From the NCBI RefSeq assembly GCF_900156895.1, contig NZ_FTPD01000078.1, positions 62,001-126,000 of the forward strand: a DNA stretch of 64,000 nt, written 5' to 3'. Each line of letters begins with the position of its first letter. The stretch's first letter is position 1. Of the stretch, positions 8,012 to 16,721 are shown piece after piece. This DNA is from Mesorhizobium prunaredense. GTDB taxonomy: Bacteria; Pseudomonadota; Alphaproteobacteria; Rhizobiales; Rhizobiaceae. The notes below the pieces were generated by a model. It saw nothing but the letters and a program-made list of their open reading frames with translations. It was not told the DNA's origin and ran no database searches. The translations under genes and the position numbers were made by a program.

Positions 8012-8611
8012 CTACCGGCGTATCTCGACGCTCCCGAGCCACTGTGTGACCTCTCGAAGCGTCTCGCGCTCCTGGTCGCATTCTTTGGAAAACCCATCGA
8101 TCGGACGGGCGCCGGGTGCATGCTCGGCGACCACGGCAAGGCTGTTGCCGAGGCCGTAGCCACCATGCGTGATGAACGGCACCAGCGTCTTGCCCGAAAG
8201 GTCGTGCTGCGACAGGAACGAGCGGATGACGGAAGGCGCGGTCATCCCCCAGATCGGAAAGCCCAGAAACACGGTCTCATAGGAGCTCAGATCCGGCACC
8301 GTCGCCTGCAACGGCGGCTCGTAGCCGCGCTGCCGTTCGTCCTCTGCCTGCGCGACCTGTGCCTCGTAGTCTTCCGGATAGGCCGCCGCCGGCACGATCT
8401 GAAACAGCGTTGCTTCGAGTGTGCGGGCAATCTGGGTGGCGATCAGGCGCGTGTTGCCGGTCCGGGTAAAGTAGGCCACCAGGACCGTGGCGCTGCGACC
8501 GGCCGCAGCAGGTTCGGCGCTTGCCGCCGCCGAACTCACTCCCGCCACCAAAGGCAGCAGGAGTGAGCGTTGCAGGGCCTGCCGGCGCGAGATGGTTGTC
8601 GTCGAAATCAT
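8012..8611 (-). CDS. Flavodoxin-family protein with twin-arginine signal
   Basis: A 199-aa flavodoxin-like protein. The N-terminus MISTTTISRRQALQRSLLLP with a following hydrophobic stretch and an alanine-rich cleavage region is a Tat-type signal. The mature part opens with the FMN-binding loop VAYFTRTGNTR and has the conserved VFLGFPIWGM segment and FITHGGYGLG. This variant family resembles NADPH-quinone reductase-type flavodoxins encoded beside aldo/keto reductases. An exported flavodoxin is unusual because FMN must be loaded before export, which Tat permits. It sits between the SDR and the exported aldo/keto reductase on the same strand. Confidence 0.87.
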   Translation of the reverse strand: MISTTTISRRQALQRSLLLPLVAGVSSAAASAEPAAAGRSATVLVAYFTRTGNTRLIATQIARTLEATLFQIVPAAAYPEDYEAQVAQAEDERQRGYEPPLQATVPDLSSYETVFLGFPIWGMTAPSVIRSFLSQHDLSGKTLVPFITHGGYGLGNSLAVVAEHAPGARPIDGFSKECDQERETLREVTQWLGSVEIRR

Positions 8612-8642
8612 CCAGGGCTCTCGTTATGGCCAGTGAATGCGA

Positions 8643-9797
8643 TCAGACTTTCGGAGGCGCTTCCACGCCCGAGAAGACCAGCACTTGGTCGGGAAGGCGC
8701 GCGCCCCTGATCTCGATCGAGGCCACGGCCGCATTGAGCTCCGCCACTTCTGCGGGCGTGAACTGGACTTCAGCCGCGCCCATGTTCTCGATCATGTGCG
8801 GCATCTGTGTCGACCCGGGGATCGGCACGATCCACGGCTTCTGCGCCAGCAGCCAGGCCAGCGTGATCTGGGCGGATGTGGCCTGCTTCCGTTCGGCCCA
8901 GCTCTTCACCAGCTCCACCAGCGCCAGATTGTGTGGCAAGTTGTCCGGCGAGAAACGGGACTCGATCCCACGGATGTCGCCTTTGGCAAACCGGGTCCTG
9001 GCATCGATGGCGCCGGTCAGGAATCCTACCCCAAGCGGGCTCCAGGGCACGAAGCCGATGCCTAGCTCTTCGCAAAGTGGAATGACTTCCTTCTCAGGCC
9101 CGCGCCACAGCATCGAGTATTCGTTCTGAACCGCGGTGACAGGTAATGCGGCATGAGCACGACGCAGCGTCTTAAGGCCCATCTCGGAAAGGCCCCAATG
9201 CAGAACCTTCCCCTCCGTCATCAGGTCCTTGACCGCGCCGGCGACGTCCTCGATCGGCACTTCAGGGTCGACGCGGTGCTGATAAAGGAGATCGATGCGG
9301 TCGGTGCGAAGGCGCTTGAGCATGCCCTCGACCACGCGTTTGATGTGGTCCGGGCGGCTGATGAGCCCCGGCCGACGTTCGCCGGTCTCCTGATCGATGT
9401 TCCAGCCAAACTTCGAGGTAATCACAACTTGGTCGCGGAACGGCGCGATGGCTTCGCCGAGGATCCGCTCGCACTCATGCGGCCCGTAGGCCTCGGCGGT
9501 GTCGAAGAAGGTGACGCCATGGTCGTGGGCAGCTCGGATGATGTTCAGCATCTCGGGTCGGGTGGGGACCGTCGTCTGGTAGGTCCGGTGCATGTTCTGG
9601 ACACCGAGGCCGACGCTCGAGACTTCTAGCTGACCCAGCTTTCGCCGCCCGCTCGCCCGGGCTGCGCCCTCGCTGCCAGAACCAGTTGCCTGAGCGAAGG
9701 CCTGCGAACCCGTTCCTGCGAGGAGTGGCGCAGCGGCGAGAGTTGCCGCTGCTCCCAGAAAACCACGTCGTCTCAATGTTATGCGTTCGGTTGTCAT
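8643..9797 (-). CDS. Aldo/keto reductase with twin-arginine signal peptide
   Basis: A 384-aa aldo/keto reductase. Residues 1-40 carry a Tat signal (RRRGFLGAAATLAAAPLLAG). The barrel starts at RKLGQLEVSSVGLG and shows the catalytic tetrad in FFDTAEAYGPHE (Asp, Tyr), VITSKFGW (Lys) and LLYQHRVD (His). The C-terminal PIPGSTQ is part of the NADP-binding region. It is the homologue of the next gene upstream, which has no signal, so the pair looks like a duplication with one copy retargeted. The gap to the flavodoxin gene is 31 nt. Confidence 0.9.
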   Translation of the reverse strand: MTTERITLRRRGFLGAAATLAAAPLLAGTGSQAFAQATGSGSEGAARASGRRKLGQLEVSSVGLGVQNMHRTYQTTVPTRPEMLNIIRAAHDHGVTFFDTAEAYGPHECERILGEAIAPFRDQVVITSKFGWNIDQETGERRPGLISRPDHIKRVVEGMLKRLRTDRIDLLYQHRVDPEVPIEDVAGAVKDLMTEGKVLHWGLSEMGLKTLRRAHAALPVTAVQNEYSMLWRGPEKEVIPLCEELGIGFVPWSPLGVGFLTGAIDARTRFAKGDIRGIESRFSPDNLPHNLALVELVKSWAERKQATSAQITLAWLLAQKPWIVPIPGSTQMPHMIENMGAAEVQFTPAEVAELNAAVASIEIRGARLPDQVLVFSGVEAPPKV

Positions 9798-9890
9798 CTC
9801 AATCGTCCTTTTATCGGGGCTCGGATTCGTCTCGATCCGAGGGGAATTTCTTATCGATGGTCTCGCTTAGCGGTGGGTATCAGGCGCGGT

Positions 9891-10874
9891 TCAGCGGTTG
9901 ACGAAGCGCTGAAGCGAGGCGGGGTAGCGATCGCCCTTCACTTCGACGCTGGCGAGCGTCCGCTCGATGCGGGCGAGATCGTCAGCCGTCAGTTCCACGT
10001 CCGCGGCGCCGAGATTCTCCTCCAGCCGGTGGAGCTTCGTGGTGCCGGGGATCGGCGCGATCCAGGGACGCTGGGCGAGTAGCCAAGCGAGAGCGATCTG
10101 CGCGGGGGTCACACCTTTGGTCGAAGCGATCGATTCGATGAGATCGACGAGTGCCTGGTTCGCCTTGAGCGCCTCGGGCGAGAAGCGTGGCACGATGCGG
10201 CGGAAATCACTTTCACCGAAGGCAGTGTTCGGGTCGATCTTGCCGGTCAGGAAGCCCTTGCCGAGAGGACTGAACGGCACAAACCCGATGCCAAGCGCCT
10301 CGAGCGTCGGCAGGATTTCTTTCTCGGGCTCGCGCCACCATAGCGAAAATTCGCTCTGAAGCGCGGTGACCGGCTGAACCGCGTGAGCGCGGCGGATCGT
10401 CTCGGCGCCGGCCTCCGACAGACCGAAGTGGCGGACCTTGCCTTCGGCGATGAGATCCCGGACCGTACCGGCGACATCCTCGATCGGCACAGTCGGGTCG
10501 ACCCGGTGTTGATAGAATAGGTCAATCACATCAGTTCGCAGCCGCTTCAGCGCCTCGTCCGCGACCTGACGGATTCGCTCAGGTTGGCTGTCGAGACCAT
10601 TCGCCGGAATGCCGTCCTTGAAGCCGAACTTGGTCGCGATCACCACCTGGTCACGGACAGGCTCAAGCGCCTCGCCCACAACCTCCTCGTTGATGCCAGG
10701 GCCATAGGCCTCGGCGGTGTCAAAGAACGTGACGCCTCGATCATGGGCAGCGCGGATGAGCTTGATGGCCTCACCGCGATCGGTCGCCGGCCCGTAGCCG
10801 TAGCTCAGGCCCATGCAGCCGAGACCAATTGCTGATACGCTCAGACCGTTCCGCCCTAATGTTCGTTTCTGCAT
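9891..10874 (-). CDS. Aldo/keto reductase (cytosolic)
   Basis: A 327-aa aldo/keto reductase starting MQKRTLGRNGLSVSAIGLGC, with tetrad motifs FFDTAEAYGPG, VIATKFGF and LFYQHRVD and the NADP-side motif PIPGTTK. I chose ATG 10874 because an AGAGGA ribosome-binding site lies 6 nt upstream; longer in-frame starts up to 10961 would cross into the regulatory region. It is transcribed divergently from the LysR gene at 11009, and the shared 134-bp region contains a LysR-type palindrome. It is probably the first gene of the operon running to 5997 and the regulated target of that LysR protein. Confidence 0.92.
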   Translation of the reverse strand: MQKRTLGRNGLSVSAIGLGCMGLSYGYGPATDRGEAIKLIRAAHDRGVTFFDTAEAYGPGINEEVVGEALEPVRDQVVIATKFGFKDGIPANGLDSQPERIRQVADEALKRLRTDVIDLFYQHRVDPTVPIEDVAGTVRDLIAEGKVRHFGLSEAGAETIRRAHAVQPVTALQSEFSLWWREPEKEILPTLEALGIGFVPFSPLGKGFLTGKIDPNTAFGESDFRRIVPRFSPEALKANQALVDLIESIASTKGVTPAQIALAWLLAQRPWIAPIPGTTKLHRLEENLGAADVELTADDLARIERTLASVEVKGDRYPASLQRFVNR

Positions 10875-10974
10875 GATCGTCCTCTCGCTGGTGGTCGGCA
10901 TCGCAGCGCCTTCCATCCGGAGAAGATATGCCCTCCGTGTCCTAGCGATTAGACAGGGCAAGTCGTATGGGCTT

Positions 10975-10989
10975 ATGACTCCGTGTCAT
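10975..10989. promoter_or_regulatory. Candidate LysR-type operator (T-N11-A palindrome)
   Basis: The arms ATGAC and GTCAT are separated by 5 nt (TCCGT). The inner T and A are 11 nt apart, the classic LysR-family T-N11-A arrangement. The site lies between the divergent aldo/keto reductase and LysR genes, 20 nt upstream of the LysR start. Confidence 0.55.
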
Positions 10990-11008
10990 CAATAGCGGAG
11001 GGACGGCC

Positions 11009-11899
11009 ATGCGACGTGAGGATTTGGGCAGTTTGGCAATGTTCCTGGCGGTCGCCGAAGAACAGAGCTTCACCAGAGCAGCTGCAAAGCTTGGCATCTC
11101 CCAGTCGGCGCTCAGCCACGCGATGCGGCGGCTGGAAGCCAAGCTGGGCCTGCGCCTGCTGACCCGCACGACGCGCAGTGTTGCGCCGACCGAGGCTGGC
11201 GAGCGGCTGGTCGAGACCCTCCGGCCTGCACTGGACGACATCGACGCCAAGCTTGCCGCGCTGACAGAACTGCGCGAGCGACCGGCCGGCACAATCCGGA
11301 TCACCACGTCGGAACTCGCTGCTCAAACGGTCCTCTGGCCAGTGGTCAATCGGCTTACAGCCGAGCATCCCGATATTCAGGTCGAACTCAACATCGAGTC
11401 GGGCCTGACCGACATCGTCGCCGAGCGCTACGACGCGGGCGTTCGCCTTGGGGAACGGTTGGAGAAGGATATGATCGCGGTTCGGATCGGACCCAGGTTG
11501 CGGATGGCCGCAGTTGGCTCTCCGGCCTACTTTGCGCAGCACGGGCGGCCGCTGACGCCTCACGATCTGGCGAAGCATTCCTGCATCAATCTCCGCATGG
11601 TGAGCGGGAGCATCTACGCTTGGGAGTTCGAGAAGGACGGGCGCGAGCTGAAGGTCAAAGTCGAGGGTCAGCTGACGTTCAATAATATCGAACTTATCCT
11701 TGCTGCCGCCGTCGCAGGACATGGCATTGCATTGTTGGTCGAGGACCGCGCAGCAGCGTTGCTGGCCGAGGGAGCTTTGGTCCGTGTCCTTGAAGACTGG
11801 TGCGAGCCGTTCGACGGCTACTATCTTTACTACCCCAGCCGGCGGCAGCCATCGCCAGCCTTCAGCCTGCTTCTGGAAGGTCTGCGCTTCAGAGATTAG
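11009..11899 (+). CDS. LysR family transcriptional regulator
   Basis: A full-length 296-aa LysR regulator. The winged helix-turn-helix is at residues 1-62 (FTRAAAKLGISQSALSHAMR) and the substrate-binding domain follows from about residue 90 (TIRITTSELAAQTVLWP). The ATG has the ribosome-binding site GCGGAGGGA. It is divergent from the aldo/keto reductase operon, which it probably controls through the palindrome at 10975-10989. The effector is not predictable. Its 3' end overlaps by 4 nt an SDR remnant on the other strand. Confidence 0.93.
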   Translation: MRREDLGSLAMFLAVAEEQSFTRAAAKLGISQSALSHAMRRLEAKLGLRLLTRTTRSVAPTEAGERLVETLRPALDDIDAKLAALTELRERPAGTIRITTSELAAQTVLWPVVNRLTAEHPDIQVELNIESGLTDIVAERYDAGVRLGERLEKDMIAVRIGPRLRMAAVGSPAYFAQHGRPLTPHDLAKHSCINLRMVSGSIYAWEFEKDGRELKVKVEGQLTFNNIELILAAAVAGHGIALLVEDRAAALLAEGALVRVLEDWCEPFDGYYLYYPSRRQPSPAFSLLLEGLRFRD

Positions 11900-12039
11900 G
11901 ACAAGCGACGTTGTGCCCCCTTGCGCGCCTTGCACTGACGATGAGCTCGCGCCTTCGGCGGCGAAAGCTTCGCCGTGGCGCGACCAATGCCCGCCGAAGC
12001 GCCGGTAATGAGTGTGACCTTATGCTCAAGACGTAGCAT
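11896..12039 (-). pseudogene. N-terminal remnant of an SDR oxidoreductase, frameshifted and truncated
   Basis: ATG at 12039 with a strong AAGGAG ribosome-binding site opens a frame reading MLRLEHKVTLITGASAGIGR, an SDR cofactor-binding start (TGASAGIG). After about 23 codons the match is lost in this frame, but a one-base shift restores EAFAAEGA, the usual next SDR element. The open frame ends after 47 codons and nothing SDR-like follows. This is therefore the 5' end of an SDR gene with a frameshift and a deletion of the rest. It lies directly downstream of the alpha/beta hydrolase gene on the same strand. Confidence 0.75.
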
Positions 12040-12079
12040 ATGAGCTCCTTCCAAGGTGCGATTGGGTGACAGAGTTCGT

Positions 12080-12997
12080 TCACTTGGAAGTGAGGAAGTC
12101 GCTGACGATAGCGATCGTCGCCTTGGGATTCTCCTCCATGATCCAATGTCCGGAATCGGGCACCACGCCTTCGGTCACGTCGCTGGCGGCAAAGCGCATG
12201 ATGGTCGCCATCGTCGGTCCAAACGACTTCTCTCCGCCGATCGCCAGCACCGGCATGGTGAGTTTGCCCTTGGTGGCGATGAACCGCTTGTTGTCGAGCG
12301 CATCCTGATCGAATGCCGCGAATTGCGCGAAACCGGCATGCATCGCGCCAGGCAGGGCGTACAGCTTGGCGTAGTGCACGCGCGAGGCCTCGGTGAAGCG
12401 GCTCGGGGTGGCGGAAAACTCGTTCCAGAAGCGATCGAGGTAAATACGCTCGCGGCCAGCGACGAGGCGTTCCATATCGGGGCCACCAAAACGGAAATGC
12501 CACAACAGCGGGTTCTTCAGAACCTCTTCCCACGGCCCAACCCCCGGCACCGGAGCGTCGATGAGGACAAAGCGCTTTGTCCGCTCCGGATACTGTATGG
12601 CGAAGGCGTAGCCGACCATATTGCCGATGTCGTGGGTGACTAGATCGGCGCGATCGATCTTGGGCGCGTCGAGGACACCCGCCACGTCGCCGGCCTGAGT
12701 CTTCTTGTCGTATCCTGTGATGGGCTTGGAAGATAGACCCAACCCACGAAGATCGGGGACAACCACCGTATGATCTCTCGCGAGATCTTCGGCCATCGGC
12801 GCCCACATGTCTCCGGTCTCGCCATAACCGTGCAACAGGACGACTGCCGGGCCTGCGCCACCGACGCGAACATGAATCGTCGTGCCGTTAGTCTCGATTT
12901 GCTCTGTGCGGAATGACGGCGGAAACGGTTGCACTTGAGCCGCTGCTGACAATACGGTTGCAAGCGCTCCGAGAACGCCAATCATGAACCTGAACAT
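12080..12997 (-). CDS. Exported alpha/beta hydrolase (epoxide hydrolase / haloalkane dehalogenase-like)
   Basis: A 305-aa alpha/beta hydrolase with an N-terminal signal-like stretch (MFRFMIGVLGALATVLSAAA). The oxyanion loop is HGYGETGDMW; the nucleophile elbow VTHDIGNMVGY carries an aspartate rather than a serine, as in epoxide hydrolases and dehalogenases; the catalytic histidine is in DSGHWIMEE. Two trytophan/tyrosine-rich cap segments lie between. It is divergent from a broken LysR gene at 13092, perhaps its former regulator. Natural substrate unknown. Confidence 0.87.
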   Translation of the reverse strand: MFRFMIGVLGALATVLSAAAQVQPFPPSFRTEQIETNGTTIHVRVGGAGPAVVLLHGYGETGDMWAPMAEDLARDHTVVVPDLRGLGLSSKPITGYDKKTQAGDVAGVLDAPKIDRADLVTHDIGNMVGYAFAIQYPERTKRFVLIDAPVPGVGPWEEVLKNPLLWHFRFGGPDMERLVAGRERIYLDRFWNEFSATPSRFTEASRVHYAKLYALPGAMHAGFAQFAAFDQDALDNKRFIATKGKLTMPVLAIGGEKSFGPTMATIMRFAASDVTEGVVPDSGHWIMEENPKATIAIVSDFLTSK

Positions 12998-13091
12998 TGG
13001 AGATCTCCTGGCATCGGGAGGGCGGTCATTCCGACCGGCGCTGTCCCCGCTGCATAAGCAATGGATAGCAGCTTTGTATCGTCCGGATTAG

Positions 13092-13385
13092 TCTGCAAAT
13101 GCCGAAACCATGCGCGACGCCGCTGTCGCCGGCCTCGGCATTTCGCTGCTGCCTACCTTCTTCGTCCACGGCCAGCTTGCAAACCGGGCCCTCGCCCGAA
13201 TCGACATTGATGTAGAGGCCGAAGGCGCAGAGCTGTTCATCGCTTATCCGCGTGAGCGCAGTGCGTCAGCCAAGGTGCTCGCGCTCATCGAAAGTCTGCG
13301 GCGAAGCTTCGGCGATCCGCCTTATTGGGACCGAGCGTCCGACCAACCGCCGAGTCGCAACACGCGTTCGCCCTTTGAAGCCTAG
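13092..13385 (+). pseudogene. C-terminal remnant of a LysR-family regulator
   Basis: The frame from 13092 reads into MRDAAVAGLGISLLPTFFVH, the last third of a LysR substrate-binding domain, and continues to a normal C-terminus (KVLALIESLRRSFG). A TAG stop at 13089 sits just upstream, and no helix-turn-helix or effector-domain N-terminus is present. A LysR gene would need about 600 more bases, which are occupied by the divergent alpha/beta hydrolase. The remnant is best read as a deleted regulator. Confidence 0.75.
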
Positions 13386-13705
13386 AAGAACCGTCACCGT
13401 CGCGCCGGAATGTGCCGCTGGCAATCTTGTATTGCGGAGCCGCCGCGAATTCCAGCTATCACCAGCAAGCGGTTGCGGTGGAAGAGCTATGGTCGCGAAA
13501 CCAGTAGTCCCGGACGTTCAACGCGTCACCATGAAACGTCGACAACGGGTCACGACGTTCCCTTGACCTCCCATCAGGGATGGTCCGCAAGGGGTCGTCT
13601 CGCGTCCTTCTGCGTGTGTACCAAGCGTCAGGTCTTCACCACTAGCGCATGGGTTCGCTTTAGACCGCCGGGTTAACCCCGATGATCGGCCTCAGGACAG
13701 CGGGC
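13386..13705. other. 320-bp stretch without a recognisable gene
   Basis: Several short open frames exist on the plus strand but none resembles a known protein or has a credible start. It separates two decaying genes and is probably degraded sequence. Confidence 0.5.
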
Positions 13706-14278
13706 TCAGCGCCTGAGCTCAAGGATGTCGAGCTTCGATTCGTGATAGGGAGCCGGGAACTCGATGCGCCATTCGTTGGCGCTGTTGCGAAAGGCCTAGC
13801 CGACCTGGTCGCTTTGCGGGCCGCTGCCATAGGGTTTTGCGGGATCGTTGTTGACAAAGAAGGAGCCGAGATAGATCGCGCGCTTTTCGCCGTCGTCGAA
13901 GAAACGGCCCTTGGTGCGCTGCGAACCGGTGCGTTTTTCCAGCATCCAGCCCGAACCATCGTCGCTCACCTTGCACTTGAACCAGCCGTAGATGACGAGC
14001 GGGCTCAGTCCGCCGGCCTTGATGGTGCGGCATTGCCAGTTGCCGGTCAGGTCCTTGTCGGAAAACGCGACCAGCGGCCTTGCCAGCAAGGCGTCGAGCT
14101 GCTTGACCTCGGCGGCGTCGCCGGCCCTGGCTTCATCAAGGGCTGCCTTGCGCGTCTCGTCATATTTGTCGAGCCGCACCTTGTCGGCGGGCGTGGTCAG
14201 CTTCTGCACCTCGCCATCGGCGAGCGCGGGCAGGGCGAAGCAGAAAACGCCTGCGGCAATCAAGAGGCGAGCGATCAT
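13706..14278 (-). pseudogene. DUF4893-like exported protein with a premature TAG stop
   Basis: ATG at 14278 opens a signal peptide (MIARLLIAAGVFCFALPALA) and a protein resembling the DUF4893 family, with NWQCRTIKAGG, WFKCKVSDDG and FVNNDPAKPYGSGPQSDQVG. At 13796-13798 the frame meets TAG. Reading through the stop gives AFRNSANEWRIEFPAPYHES and then a natural end at 13706. The family usually has tyrosine at that position (GYxFR), so a single TAC or TAT to TAG change explains it. The truncated product would lack about 30 C-terminal residues. It may still be made in short form. Confidence 0.7.
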
Positions 14279-14401
14279 CGGTGCGTTTCCCGGTCGACGG
14301 CTGGAACAGCCTGTTTTCTCGTTTGGCATACAACTTACCCGTTCGCGGCGGCCTGTCATCCGTGCTTAACAGCGGTCAGCTTAAAACTCGTGGTTTTGCC
14401 G

Positions 14402-15323
14402 ATGCGGATCTTGCTTACGGGGTCGTCAGGCTGGCTGGGCAGCGCGCTCGCGCCGCGCCTGCGGGCGCTTGGCCATGACGTCATCGGGCTGGATCCGGTC
14501 CCGTCGGCGCAAACGCAGATGATCGGCTCGATCGCCGACCGTGATCTGGTGATGCGGACGGTCGGCGAAAACCGCATCGAGGCGATCGTCCACAGCGGCG
14601 CGCTGCACAAGCCTGATATCGAGCATCACCGCAATGAGGATTTCATCGAGACGAATGTGCGCGGCACGCTCAACCTGCTCGACGCGGGTGTAATCAGGCG
14701 TTCAGCGCTTCGTCTTCACGTCGACGACCTCGCTGATGATCTCGAACGCGATACGCGCCGGCCTGACCGGCGGTGCGCGCAAGGCCGCCTGGCTGACGGA
14801 AGACATGTCGCCCGAGCCGCGCAACATCTACGGCGTAACCAAGCTTTCGGCCGAACATCTTTGCCGCCTCTATCACATCCAGTCCGGACTGCCGGTGATC
14901 GTGCTGCGCACTGCCCGGTTCTTTCCCGAGGCAGACGACATGGCGCATGCGATCGAGCAGTCGGACGCCAACACCAAGGCCAATGAGCTGTTGTTCCGCC
15001 GACTGACCGTGGAAGATGCCGCCGAGGCCCATGTCGCGGCGCTGGAGAAGGCGCCGCAACTGGGCTTCGAAATCTTCATCATCTCGGCGCCAACGCCGTT
15101 CCGGCCTGATGATTGCGAGGCATTGATCGCCGACGCGCCGCCCGTCGTGGCGCGTTATTTTCCGGAGTTTCCGGCGCTCTATGCGCGAAAGGGCTGGACG
15201 ATGTTTCCCTCGATCGACCGTGTCTACGACGCCTCGCGGGCGCGGGACAGGCTGGGCTTCGTCTGCAAGACGAGCTTTGCCGCTGTGCTCGCCGCGCTCG
15301 CAGCGGAAGAAGGGGCGGCCTGA
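14402..15323 (+). pseudogene. NAD-dependent epimerase/dehydratase, frameshifted by a short insertion
   Basis: An extended SDR of about 300 aa split between two frames. The first frame, from ATG 14402, gives MRILLTGSSGWLGSALAPRL and runs to NLLDAG. Near 14689-14698 about 10 extra bases break the frame. The second frame then resumes with QRFVFTSTTSL, the catalytic YGVTK motif, and ends at 15323. Removing the 10 bases would rejoin the protein exactly. Both halves are well conserved, so the damage is recent, or it is a sequencing error. Function would be nucleotide-sugar or related epimerase-type chemistry. Confidence 0.78.
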
Positions 15324-15331
15324 TCGAACGG

Positions 15332-15952
15332 TCAGCCGTGTCCGGCGGCGCTGGCCAGCTCCTTCGTCAGGTCGCCATAGCCGGTCGAGCGGCGCTCATA
15401 GGCGAGGCCGAGCATTTTCGCCGCTTTCTCGGCGACCTTGTCGAGTTCCGGATCGTCGGTCTGGGCGATATAGACCAGCTTCTCGTAATTGCCGAAATAG
15501 TCCTTGATGAGCTCCGGATGCCGATCGAGGCCGAGCGGCTTCATGAAGAAGGCGTCGAACTGCCGGCACAGGAAGTCGGTCATGTAGAACGACATCATGT
15601 CGTCGTCGGCGACCGTCGCATAGGCATCCATGCCCTGGTAGAAGGCAAAGCAATGTGGCCCGGCCATGCGCTCGACGCCATGCTTCTCGCAGACGCGGTC
15701 AAGCAGGCCGCCGGTGCCGCAATCGGCGTAGCCGACGAAGATGTTTCTGTAGCCGTCCGCCTTGGCCTTTTCGATCGCCTTGTCCATGGCCGGCGCGATG
15801 CGGTCCGGGTAGAAATGGAACTCAGCCGGCAGGCAGGTCAGGTCGAGATGGTCGAGCCGCAACTGTTCCTTGACGGCCAGAATTTCGCGCGCAATCATCC
15901 CGCAGGCGATGACGAGCAGCCTGTCACCTTGATCGGGTTGTAGTTTTCGCAT
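15332..15952 (-). CDS. DUF1638 domain protein, corrinoid-methyltransferase-associated
   Basis: A 206-aa soluble protein starting MRKLQPDQGDRLLVIACGMI, with conserved DUF1638 segments IFVGYADCGTGGLLD, MAGPHCFAFYQG and SFYMTDFL. Conserved cysteines in ACGM and DCGTGG and a histidine in GPHC suggest metal or corrinoid handling. DUF1638 genes commonly occur beside MttB-type methyltransferases and RACo, and here the gene precedes the corrinoid protein and MttB. Its biochemical role is not established. The start at 15952 rather than 15961 is chosen by similarity of the N-terminus only. Confidence 0.85.
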   Translation of the reverse strand: MRKLQPDQGDRLLVIACGMIAREILAVKEQLRLDHLDLTCLPAEFHFYPDRIAPAMDKAIEKAKADGYRNIFVGYADCGTGGLLDRVCEKHGVERMAGPHCFAFYQGMDAYATVADDDMMSFYMTDFLCRQFDAFFMKPLGLDRHPELIKDYFGNYEKLVYIAQTDDPELDKVAEKAAKMLGLAYERRSTGYGDLTKELASAAGHG

Positions 15953-16018
15953 GGCGCCCATAGAAGCGGGTTTCGTTGCTATTGGTTTCGAATCTATCGA
16001 ACGAGGGAGACACCGTCC

Positions 16019-16159
16019 ATGAAACTGTTGCGCCTGACACCCGTCGCCATTCTCGCTTGCGCTCTGGCGCTTTCAGCCTGCGCCAACACCATTCGCGGCG
16101 TCGGCAGGGACGTCAAATCGACGGCCAACGCGGTCGAGGATACGGTCGAAAATCCCTGA
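16019..16159 (+). CDS. Entericidin A/B-like small lipoprotein
   Basis: A 46-aa lipoprotein with a signal and lipobox LSAC near residue 21, followed by ANTIRGVGRDVKSTANAVED, the typical entericidin helix. The start has a GAGGGAG ribosome-binding site. Such proteins are small amphipathic envelope lipoproteins linked to stress; the role here is unknown. The gene stands alone between DUF1638 on the other strand and a second small secreted protein. Confidence 0.8.
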   Translation: MKLLRLTPVAILACALALSACANTIRGVGRDVKSTANAVEDTVENP

Positions 16160-16433
16160 TCCCGCGGATATCAACAAGCGCATCGCTATCGAGAAAGTTC
16201 AAGCGATGCGCGTTAAGCCCTTGTAATATATGGGAGCAACTAAGCCGCGCCGCAAGGCGCGGTCCGGTCTGTTGTCCATGCGAGTTGGCGGAGATGGGCC
16301 GAAGCGCAGGCTTTGGTGTCCACCTAATCCGAAATTCCCTATCGTCACGACAGGCACAAAAAGTTGACTTTTCGAATGCGGGACATGCCGGTAATCTTTC
16401 CCTGCACCTCAACAACGAAGCTAGGAGCATAGA

Positions 16434-16643
16434 ATGAAGACCGCTCTCTTAGTTGTCGCCGCTCTGGGCCTTTCGGTATCCGGCGCCGCAGCGGAATGTG
16501 TTGGCCACAACAAAACGACGGCTTCCGTAGATCAGCAAACCAAAGCTGCAAGCGTAGATCAGCAAACCAAAGTCGCAAGCGTCGCGAATACAACCGTCGA
16601 CACGCCGATTCTGAAAAAGGAAGAAGCGAAAGAGTCAGAATAG
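16434..16643 (+). CDS. Small secreted protein with internal repeat
   Basis: A 69-aa predicted exported protein. A signal peptide (MKTALLVVAALGLSVSGAAA) is followed by a short hydrophilic mature part of about 49 residues that contains two copies of VDQQTK[AV]AS and ends in a charged KKEEAKESE tail. A TAGGAG ribosome-binding site precedes the ATG. One cysteine remains after the signal. I do not recognise the family. Lower confidence than larger genes, but signal, start and repeat argue it is real. Confidence 0.65.
   Translation: MKTALLVVAALGLSVSGAAAECVGHNKTTASVDQQTKAASVDQQTKVASVANTTVDTPILKKEEAKESE
16527..16580 (+). repeat. 27-bp tandem direct repeat, two copies, inside the small secreted protein gene
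   Basis: Copies at 16527-16553 and 16554-16580 begin GTAGATCAGCAAACCAAAG and differ only at the CTG/TCG positions near their ends. The unit length is a multiple of three, so copy number can change without a frameshift. Confidence 0.85.
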
Positions 16644-16721
16644 GCGATTCAAGCCGCTACGCGGATCGCTGTTGCTTGTTGATGTCTTGACATGCCGGCG
16701 TTACGCGGCGCCTCGTCTGCC

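Noticed and set aside
13410..13676. 88-codon frame in the gap
   Set aside because: No ribosome-binding site, no known motif, and composition of non-coding sequence.
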